Assembly: GCA_028275075.1 (NCBI GenBank)
Contig: JAQCNK010000360.1
Span: 1 to 12,219, forward strand
Direction: 5' to 3'
Length of the DNA: 12,219 nucleotides
DNA from: Haloarcula sp.
Lineage (GTDB): Archaea > Halobacteriota > Halobacteria > Halobacteriales > Haloarculaceae
The notes below the pieces were generated by a model. It saw only the letters and a list, made by a program, of their open reading frames with translations, did no database searches and was not told the DNA's origin. Of this stretch, positions 7,149 to 12,219 are shown in pieces. Numbering within the stretch: position 1 is the stretch's first letter; each line of letters starts with the position of its first letter. The translations under genes and the position numbers were made by a program.

Positions 7149-8920
7149 TTGGCTTCTAGCTCCTGTTTGCCCGCCGAGTCGGCGAGCGTCGCTTTCACTT
7201 CATCGGCCAGTTCGTCGGCGTCGAAGCGGACGCCGGTGTATTTGTTGACCCGCTCGACGCGTTGTAAGACGTCGTGCTCAATAAGATCTGCGAACTGTCC
7301 AGTAGCGTTACATTCGACGACGATCGTCGTCTCGGCGGCCGCTACCTCCTCGGTGAGGTCCGGACGGGGGAAGATGTACGGGACCGAGATAAAGCGGACG
7401 TCGATCCCTTCGTCTTCGAGGAAGTCCATGGCCTCCCGCATCGCACCCTCGTTTGAGCCCCACGAGATGACCAGCGTGTCAGCGTCTGGGTCGCCGAACT
7501 CACGGTAGTCGAACGTCTCCTGTTCCTTTGCGGTCTCGACCTTGCGATTTCGCTTGTCGACCTGTTCGACCCGAACGTCGGTGTCCTCGGTCCGGCGACC
7601 GAGTTCGTCGTGTTCGAGACCGGTGGTCATGTGTGCGCCGTCAGTCGTCCCGGGGAAGGCACGCGGTGAGACGCCGTCGGCCGCGGGGAAATGTGCCTGG
7701 AAACGGCCCTTCTCGTCGAGCCAGGTGTCGATATCGTCCTCGTCAACGACTTTGCCGCGGTCGACTTCGACTTCGTCCATATCGAAGGTGTCGGGTGAGA
7801 ACGTCTGCTCGGTCACGGCCATCGCCAGATCGGAGATGAGGAAGACGGGCATCTGATACGTTTCGGCGAGGTTGAACGCCTCGACGGTCTTCCAGAAACA
7901 CTCAGAGATCGTCGTCGGGGCAATGACGAATCGGGGGATTTCGCCGTGGCCGCCGTACAGCGCCATATCCAGGTCGCCCTGCTCCTGCTTTGTCGGCATT
8001 CCGGTCGATGGACCTGAGCGCATCACGTCACAGATTACCAGCGGTGTCTCGCTCGTGGCGACCAGCCCGAACGTCTCGGTCATCAGATCGATGCCCGGAC
8101 CTGAGGTCGCAGTCATCGAACGTGCGCCGGCCCGGGCCGCACCCAGCGCCATGTTGATCGCCGAGAGTTCGTCTTCGGCCTGGATGACCTTGCCACCGAA
8201 CTGGTCGATCCGGCCGGTGAGGTACTCCATCACATCCGTCGCCGGGGTGATGGGGTAGCCGGCGTAGAACCGACAGCCAGCAGCGATAGCGCCCATCCCG
8301 ATTGCCTCGTCGCCGTTGAGCAGCACATAGTCCTCGTCGGTCGTCTCGACATCGTAGGCGAACTCCTGATCGAACTCCTCGCGGACGTACTCCTGACCGT
8401 TCCGGGCAGCTGTCTTGTTGTTCTCGACGATCGCCTCACCTTTGTCACCGAATCGTTTCTGCAGACTCTCGTCTAAGTTCTCGATGGGGAAGTTCGTCAC
8501 CTCACATGCCGCGCCCAGCGCGACGACGTTGAGCATGATAGCACCGCCGGCATCCTCGGCGAGCCGTTTCAGCGGGACTTCTAGGGCGGTCGCACCGTGG
8601 GGGACCTCCACGTCCTGCATCGTCGAGCGTTCGCCGTCGTAGATGACGACACTGTCCTCGTGCAGTTCGTCCTCGTTCTCATCAACAGTCCGCTCGGTGA
8701 GGGCGATGAGAATATCCAGACGGTCGACGACGCTCTCGACGCGGTCGACCGAGGTCCGGATTTTGGAGGCGGTGTAGCCGCCACGTATTCTGGAAGCGAA
8801 ATCCTTAGACGTGAAAACATGTCGGCCCGCCCGGGAGAGGGCCTGCGCGAAGATTTTCCCGGTAGAGGCGATTCCATCGCCGGCTTCGCCGCCGATGGCC
8901 CAGTTGAGGTCGTCTGGCAT
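7145..8920 (-). CDS. korA: 2-oxoacid:ferredoxin oxidoreductase, fused gamma-alpha subunit (probably KorA)
   Basis: 591 residues, ATG at 8918-8920, TGA at 7145-7147. Two domains of the oxidoreductase are joined in one chain, as in other haloarchaea. The gamma domain (about 1-185) carries GGEAGDGIASTGKIFAQAL (10-28) and FASRIRGGYT (41-50), where many members read GDGIDST. The alpha domain (about 195-590) carries NGDEAIGMGAIAAGCRFYAG (202-221) with YPITPATDVMEYL (222-234), then QAEDELSAINMALGAARAGA (247-266), MTATSGPGIDLMTE (269-282) and PSTGMPTKQEQGD (304-316). With KorB it converts a 2-oxoacid, probably 2-oxoglutarate, plus CoA to the acyl-CoA, CO2 and reduced ferredoxin, replacing the NAD-linked dehydrogenase complex. 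An acidic linker around 375-450 separates the alpha core from the C-terminal swivel domain. First gene of the korA-korB-phr cluster; its promoter region contains a palindrome. Confidence 0.92.
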   Translation of the reverse strand: MPDDLNWAIGGEAGDGIASTGKIFAQALSRAGRHVFTSKDFASRIRGGYTASKIRTSVDRVESVVDRLDILIALTERTVDENEDELHEDSVVIYDGERSTMQDVEVPHGATALEVPLKRLAEDAGGAIMLNVVALGAACEVTNFPIENLDESLQKRFGDKGEAIVENNKTAARNGQEYVREEFDQEFAYDVETTDEDYVLLNGDEAIGMGAIAAGCRFYAGYPITPATDVMEYLTGRIDQFGGKVIQAEDELSAINMALGAARAGARSMTATSGPGIDLMTETFGLVATSETPLVICDVMRSGPSTGMPTKQEQGDLDMALYGGHGEIPRFVIAPTTISECFWKTVEAFNLAETYQMPVFLISDLAMAVTEQTFSPDTFDMDEVEVDRGKVVDEDDIDTWLDEKGRFQAHFPAADGVSPRAFPGTTDGAHMTTGLEHDELGRRTEDTDVRVEQVDKRNRKVETAKEQETFDYREFGDPDADTLVISWGSNEGAMREAMDFLEDEGIDVRFISVPYIFPRPDLTEEVAAAETTIVVECNATGQFADLIEHDVLQRVERVNKYTGVRFDADELADEVKATLADSAGKQELEAK

Positions 8921-8928
8921 ACTATCAC

Positions 8929-8941
8929 GCGGGTAACCCGC
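8929..8941. promoter_or_regulatory. 13-bp palindrome in the korA promoter region
   Basis: GCGGGT-A-ACCCGC is a perfect 6-bp inverted repeat 9-21 bp before the korA ATG. It lies directly between that ATG and the TATA-like CTTTTCA (8954 to 8948 on the minus strand). Bound protein here would block the transcription start of a leaderless or short-leader korA mRNA, so it is a candidate operator. Alternatively it could be a small hairpin in a short 5' leader. Inference only. Confidence 0.4.
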
Positions 8942-8947
8942 CTGCGG

Positions 8948-8954
8948 TGAAAAG
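8948..8954 (-). promoter_or_regulatory. Candidate TATA box of korA
   Basis: CTTTTCA on the minus strand is the only T-rich element in the spacer just upstream of korA. It is 28-34 bp before the ATG at 8920, which fits an archaeal promoter with a leaderless or few-base leader. No Shine-Dalgarno precedes the ATG. Confidence 0.4.
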
Positions 8955-9043
8955 CCGTTCGATGTGCGGGCGCGCGCGTGGTAGCCACTCCCGATACCAC
9001 AGCGACCGAAATTGCCTTGTTTCCGTGCTCCAACGGCCCTGAT

Positions 9044-9679
9044 ATGGACGAACGTTCACTCGCGGTGACCGCTGTTCGAACAGTCGGCCCCGATGCCATC
9101 GCTATCGATGTCGAGACGCCCGAAGAGTTCGCGGCCCAGCCTGGCCAGTTCGTCAAGCTCACGCTTGACGTTGACGGCGAGGAGGAGTCTCGCTTCTACA
9201 CTATCTCCTCGCCGGATGTCGAGGGTGAGTTCGAAATGACAGTGGGTATCGATCCCGACGGCGATGTCGCACCGCAACTGGTCGAGTTGGAGGCCGGTGA
9301 TACGGTGCCCATCGCTGGCCCCTTCGGCTCGGACTACTACGAGGGGGAAGCGCGGGCGGTGCTGCTCGCCGGCGGTCCCGGTATCGGCCCGGCCATCGGC
9401 ATCGCCGAGCGCGCCATCGCCGACGGCAACGACGCAGCCGTGGTGTATCAGGACGACGCCCCGATCCACGGGGACCGCCTGGATGCGCTCCGAGAGCAGG
9501 GCGTACCTGTCCACGTGCTCGACGGCGATGCCGACCTCACTGACGCAGTGGGTGCGGTGGCGTCGGAGGGCGGCCAGGTGTTCATCTACGGCTTCGCCGA
9601 TTTCCTCGACGGTGCGACCGCAGCGCTGGAGTCTGTGGGCGTCGACACTGAGGATGCCAAAATCGAGAACTTTGGGTAG
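9044..9679 (+). CDS. FNR-superfamily flavin reductase (FAD/NAD(P)-binding), single domain
   Basis: 211 residues from ATG 9044 to TAG at 9677-9679. An upstream in-frame GTG (8978) would add 22 residues without homology to the fold, so the ATG is preferred. The N-terminal FAD beta-barrel (about 1-98) contains GQFVKLTL (34-41) and SRFYTISSP (49-57), the R-x-Y-T-x-x-S flavin motif. The NAD(P) domain (about 104-211) opens with LLAGGPGIGPAIGIAERAI (107-125), the G-G-x-G-x-x-P signature, and ends ENFG, the usual terminal position of the flavin-stacking residue. The late Cys-Gly motif of many family members is replaced by IYGFADF (181-187). There is no 2Fe-2S domain, so it needs a separate electron partner such as ferredoxin, a haem protein or an oxygenase. 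It is divergent from korA by 123 bp; a link to ferredoxin recycling is possible but unproved. Only a weak T/A-rich box (about 9007-9015) is seen upstream. Confidence 0.85.
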   Translation: MDERSLAVTAVRTVGPDAIAIDVETPEEFAAQPGQFVKLTLDVDGEEESRFYTISSPDVEGEFEMTVGIDPDGDVAPQLVELEAGDTVPIAGPFGSDYYEGEARAVLLAGGPGIGPAIGIAERAIADGNDAAVVYQDDAPIHGDRLDALREQGVPVHVLDGDADLTDAVGAVASEGGQVFIYGFADFLDGATAALESVGVDTEDAKIENFG

Positions 9680-9715
9680 GAAAGCACACTCGGTTGGTGG
9701 CTCGCGCCCCGCAAA

Positions 9716-9745
9716 CCGATATCGGAGCGGTAGTCCGAGCTACCG
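9716..9745. terminator. Paired inverted repeats between convergent genes, possible terminator
   Basis: The 89-bp spacer between two convergent stops holds a perfect 10-bp palindrome CCGATATCGG (9716-9725). Immediately after it is a 6-bp stem with a 6-nt loop, CGGTAG-TCCGAG-CTACCG (9728-9745). Their placement suits a bidirectional transcription-end structure. Against it, there is no strong T-run on either strand, and archaeal termination relies mainly on U-tracts. Confidence 0.3.
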
Positions 9746-9768
9746 ACACACCGCGCACCGACCGCCGT

Positions 9769-11577
9769 TCATTTATTCCGCCGGCCAGCGCCAAAGAGCC
9801 GCTCGATCAGTGATCGGTCGGTTTCCCGTTCAGTGAGGAGGACGGTGCCGTCGACCTCGTTGACGACGTTCAGATGTAGCGAGTCGGTGACCAGGCGCGC
9901 GAGGATGCCCTGTTCGGTGGCACCCAGCAATACCATCGTTTTGTCGGTCGACTCGCGTTCGATGGCTGCCTCGATGTCGCCCGAATCGTCGACGATACGG
10001 GTCGCATCGGCGAGGTCGTGGTTCTCGGCCCAATCGGTGAGGAACGCCTCACCCGCCTCGCGTTCTTGGGGGCTGTCGGCGACGTGGAGGAGGGTTATCT
10101 CCCCACCGGTGGCCTCGCGGAGGCTCCGGGCGATCTCCGCGCTCAGATCCGACACTGGCCCGCCCGCCGTCGGAACAAGCATTTTCGAACAGTCACCGCC
10201 GCGGTCCTTGACCACGAGAAAGTCCGCGGGGAGCTGGTTCGTGAGTTCGGCAAGCGGCCGCTCGGCGCGGGCACTGGCCCACAGGCCGTGTTTCTCCCAG
10301 TTCATCACCACGAGGTCGGGGCGTGTGCGGTTTGCCCGGTCGAACACCTCCTCGAGCGAACGGTGGGAGACGATAGTTGAGGTTTCGAAGGCGATATCAT
10401 ACTGCTCGCCGATGCGTTCAATATCTGCCAGTTGATGTGCGGACTCCTCGACGATACGGTCTCGCTGCCGGCGGTCGTCGGCCGGTTTGTTCTGCTCCGG
10501 TGCCTGGACGACGTGAGCGACGTGGACCGTCCCCTTCTCGCGGGTATCCGCGAGTGTACAGGCCAGTTCGACCAGCCCGGACTCCGTTCGAGGGTTCGCG
10601 ATGGGGACCAAGACGCGGTAGGAATCGGAGTCTCTGACGAAGTCTTGGACGGTATCGACGAGCGGTACGTACGAGCGGCCGGCGAGATTGCCCAGTAGCC
10701 ACTCGCGGACAGAGAGCCGCCTGACGTGTTCGAACCGGGCTGTTTCGAGCCGTTGTTCAGTCGTTTGGTAGTAGTTGACGATAGTTACGAGGACGACGCC
10801 ACCGATGGTGTTGCCCAGCATGACGGGAACGACGAAATCGGTCATCGCCAGCAGGAACGACAGGTCACCGGTGAGCATCAGATACATAGCCTCGGTGAAG
10901 GAGACGACCACGTGGAAGAGGTTTGCGAGCGGGATACAGAGAAAAGCGAGATAAACAACCACGAGTCGGGTTATGGTATCCCGAGCAGCGAAGTTCATCC
11001 AGACGACGCCGGCGACGATGAGTCCCGCGAACGCGCCCTTGAAGAACAGCTCTACATTAGATGTCTCATAGACTCCCTTGGCGGCGAGGTCGGCCGCAAC
11101 GGTGGCGGCCTCCGGACTGAATACGCCCCCGTAGGCGAGTACGGCGGCCCCGATGGCCCCGCCGGCGAAGTTCCCCGCCGCGACGATGCCCCAGTGACGG
11201 AGGAGTGCGGGAATCGACGCCAGTCGCTCCAGCGTCAGCGCAACCGGGGGGAGCGTGTTCTCAGTGTAGAGCTGGTAGCCGCCGATGATGATGTAGATGA
11301 AGCCGATAGGATACAGCAGCGCCGCGAGGACGCTGCTATCGGTTTTGGGATACATCGACGCGTAGACGAGCAGCGTGATAGTGATAGCGAAGCCGCCGGC
11401 CAGCGCGCTGAAGAACAGCTCGCGAGCGCCGGAGGTTATCTCATGGTCGGCGTCGGCGACGATGCGCTGAAACACCTCGTCGGAGGAGAACTTGTCGGGG
11501 ACGACCTCGCCCGTGACGGGGACCTCCCGCTCGGCGTCGTTCACCGCATTCGACTCCGGATCACGTGAACCAGCCAT
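9769..11577 (-). CDS. Formate/nitrite transporter-family channel fused to two universal stress protein domains
   Basis: 602 residues, ATG at 11575-11577, TGA at 9769-9771. Residues 1-45 are an acidic cytoplasmic tail. Residues 50-270 form the FNT channel: helices near 53-75, 84-102, 128-150, 178-197, 203-231 and 245-268. FNT marks include GGYQLYTENTLPP (99-111), AAGNFAGGAIG (133-143) and ANLFHVVVSFTEAMY (218-232) with His222 at the position of the conserved pore histidine; TENT places it nearer the YfdC-like branch than FocA. Family channels pass small monocarboxylates or nitrite/hydrosulfide. Residues 319-458 and 465-583 are tandem USP domains (YRVLVPIANP; SKMLVPTAGGP). The second keeps LLGATEQGILARLVTDSL (550-567), close to the ATP loop but with DS instead of the usual GS; the first is more degenerate (MNWEKHGLW). 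No formate or nitrite enzyme gene is nearby, so the substrate is open. It has its own promoter. Confidence 0.88.
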   Translation of the reverse strand: MAGSRDPESNAVNDAEREVPVTGEVVPDKFSSDEVFQRIVADADHEITSGARELFFSALAGGFAITITLLVYASMYPKTDSSVLAALLYPIGFIYIIIGGYQLYTENTLPPVALTLERLASIPALLRHWGIVAAGNFAGGAIGAAVLAYGGVFSPEAATVAADLAAKGVYETSNVELFFKGAFAGLIVAGVVWMNFAARDTITRLVVVYLAFLCIPLANLFHVVVSFTEAMYLMLTGDLSFLLAMTDFVVPVMLGNTIGGVVLVTIVNYYQTTEQRLETARFEHVRRLSVREWLLGNLAGRSYVPLVDTVQDFVRDSDSYRVLVPIANPRTESGLVELACTLADTREKGTVHVAHVVQAPEQNKPADDRRQRDRIVEESAHQLADIERIGEQYDIAFETSTIVSHRSLEEVFDRANRTRPDLVVMNWEKHGLWASARAERPLAELTNQLPADFLVVKDRGGDCSKMLVPTAGGPVSDLSAEIARSLREATGGEITLLHVADSPQEREAGEAFLTDWAENHDLADATRIVDDSGDIEAAIERESTDKTMVLLGATEQGILARLVTDSLHLNVVNEVDGTVLLTERETDRSLIERLFGAGRRNK

Positions 11578-11600
11578 TGATTTTTTATCATCCAGCGTAG

Positions 11601-11608
11601 CAAAAAGG
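11601..11608 (-). promoter_or_regulatory. Candidate promoter of the channel-USP gene
   Basis: On the minus strand a CTTTTTG box spans about 11607 to 11601, 24-30 bp before the ATG at 11577. This is right for a leaderless archaeal transcript. A second A/T-rich stretch (11581-11589) sits just before the ATG and is too close to act as a TATA box. Confidence 0.45.
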
Positions 11609-11645
11609 GTTGGTTTTGACGCCGATACCGCCGGATAGATGCTAG

Positions 11646-11816
11646 TTACTCCGACTCAGCGCTGCGGGGGTCGACACGCACAGTCGAGACCCGTGCGCCG
11701 TCGACCTCGGCGACCTCAACGCGGTTCCCGTCTTCCTCAACGCCGTCGCCCGGTTCGGGGATTTCACCGAGACGCGCGAGCACAAGCCCGCCGATGGTCT
11801 CGACGGTGGCGTCGAG
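11646..11816 (-). pseudogene. C-terminal remnant of a CorC/HlyC-type (CBS/hemolysin-family) protein
   Basis: In the 358-bp stretch between the channel gene and the next flavoprotein, one minus-strand frame is open for 56 codons from 11816 to a TAA at 11646-11648. It reads ETIGGLVLARLGEIPEPGD, then a Gly-rich hinge, EVAEVDGARVSTVRVD and an acidic end. That is the transporter-associated (CorC_HlyC) domain found at the extreme C-terminus of hemolysin-C/CNNM-like membrane proteins, where it follows two CBS domains. Nothing else of the roughly 400-residue family protein is present: a TGA lies directly upstream (11817-11819), there is no start codon of merit, and the next 100 bp are promoter DNA of the rightward gene. 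Same-frame residues just beyond the stop (PPSENVRV) may be a little more of it. This is best read as a 5'-deleted gene. The rest of the stretch (11820-11904) shows nothing else. Confidence 0.7.
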
Positions 11817-11903
11817 TCATACCCGGACGTTTTCGCTTGGAGGGTTAAACAGTGGCGGATAGAGCGGATAACTTCGCCGTTCGGCGCTGGCCAGATGTCG
11901 GCC

Positions 11904-11911
11904 GTTTTTAT
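11904..11911 (+). promoter_or_regulatory. Promoter of the thioredoxin-reductase-like gene
   Basis: GTTTTTAT at 11904-11911 is a good haloarchaeal TATA box, 25-32 bp before the ATG at 11936. The mRNA is therefore expected to be leaderless or nearly so, consistent with the absence of a Shine-Dalgarno. Confidence 0.6.
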
Positions 11912-11935
11912 CGGTCGAACACATACAGACGCCCA

Positions 11936-12219
11936 ATGTACACTGACGAGCAGTTCGACTACGACGTCGCGGTCGTTGGCGGCGGTCCCGCCGGATTGAC
12001 GAGTGCACTCTACACCACGCGTCTGGGCATGGACACCGTTGTCATCAACCGCGGCGGCGGTCGGGCGGCAATGATGACCGATACGCACAACGTCATCGGC
12101 GTCACAGAGGACGTGAGCGGCAACGAGTTCCTGCAGACGGCCCGCGAACAGGTCGAAGACTACGGCGGGACCTACCGGCGCGGGTTCGTTGAGTCGGTCG
12201 ACCCCCTCGACAGCGACGG
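11936..12219 (+). CDS. Thioredoxin reductase-like FAD/NAD(P) oxidoreductase (partial, runs off the window)
   Basis: ATG at 11936; the frame stays open to the edge (94 codons), so only the N-terminal FAD part is visible. YDVAVVGGGPAGLTSALYTT (9-28) is the Rossmann GxGxxG motif, TVVINRGGG (34-42) the following strand, and THNVIGV (49-55) the segment where thioredoxin reductases have E-N-x-P-G. EFLQTAREQVEDYGGTY then matches the family's next helix (class II thioredoxin reductases and relatives). The redox CxxC would lie beyond the window, so it cannot be said whether this is a true thioredoxin reductase, a ferredoxin-NADP reductase-like enzyme, or a CxxC-less homologue. The VGGGPAG start with NRGGGR is common among the several such paralogues in haloarchaea. 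It is transcribed rightward from a strong-looking promoter, away from the CorC remnant. Confidence 0.8.
   Translation, partial: MYTDEQFDYDVAVVGGGPAGLTSALYTTRLGMDTVVINRGGGRAAMMTDTHNVIGVTEDVSGNEFLQTAREQVEDYGGTYRRGFVESVDPLDSD

Noticed and set aside
8978..9043. GTG start adding 22 residues to the FNR-like reductase
   Set aside because: The added residues do not belong to the FAD barrel, and they lie in the divergent promoter region of korA.
10726..11568. 280-codon plus-strand acidic frame opposite the channel gene
   Set aside because: It mirrors the hydrophobic FNT helices in antisense; no family features and no promoter.
11642..12088. 148-codon minus-strand frame across the CorC remnant and the trxB-like start
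   Set aside because: It is out of frame with the recognisable CorC_HlyC residues and antisense to a well-supported gene; a simple frameshift would not restore upstream CorC sequence.
1..12219. CRISPR array, tRNA/rRNA, insertion sequence, integrase, or defence-system genes
   Set aside because: No regularly spaced repeats, no transposase or integrase motifs, and no tRNA-like cloverleaf were seen on either strand.

Overview
The window looks like chromosomal DNA of a halophilic archaeon (class Halobacteria). It has high GC and strongly Asp/Glu-rich proteins. Several genes have T/A-rich boxes about 25-31 bp before the start codon and no Shine-Dalgarno, as expected for leaderless archaeal transcripts. 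The KorA/KorB sequences are typical of haloarchaeal ferredoxin-dependent 2-oxoacid oxidoreductases. I see no rRNA, tRNA, CRISPR array, insertion sequence or integrase, so this is mostly core-type sequence with one broken-gene scar.

Layout. 1-720 (-): a diverged NAD-kinase-like protein without the usual GGDG motif. 721-921: spacer with its promoter and a doubtful 45-codon small ORF. 922-2157 (-): a flavoprotein of the geranylgeranyl reductase family. 2273-3469 (+): divergently transcribed from it, an acidic haloarchaeal protein that I cannot name but that carries two aspartate-rich motifs recalling class I isoprenoid synthases. 3427-4791 (-): a membrane-anchored metallophosphoesterase overlapping the previous gene tail to tail. 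4894-6264 (-): a photolyase/cryptochrome. 6285-7148 and 7145-8920 (-): korB and korA. The minus-strand order of transcription is korA-korB-phr, then the phosphoesterase, with gaps of -4, 20 and about 102 bp; korA-korB are surely coupled and phr probably reads through with them.

9044-9679 (+): an FNR-like flavin reductase divergent from korA. 9769-11577 (-): a formate/nitrite-family channel fused to two universal stress protein domains. 11646-11816 (-): the C-terminal scrap of a CorC/HlyC-type protein. 11936 to the window edge (+): a thioredoxin-reductase-like flavoprotein, partial.

How they fit. KorAB makes acyl-CoA and reduced ferredoxin from 2-oxoacids, central to haloarchaeal carbon metabolism. 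The adjacent FNR-like reductase and the two nucleotide-binding flavoproteins are other redox genes, but nothing proves that they work together. The GGR-family enzyme and the unknown protein with Asp-rich motifs share a short divergent promoter region, which makes an isoprenoid or lipid role worth testing. The most unusual items are that unknown protein, the channel-USP fusion, the photolyase with a changed substrate-contact residue, the phosphoesterase with a membrane hairpin inside its catalytic core, and the CorC scar.
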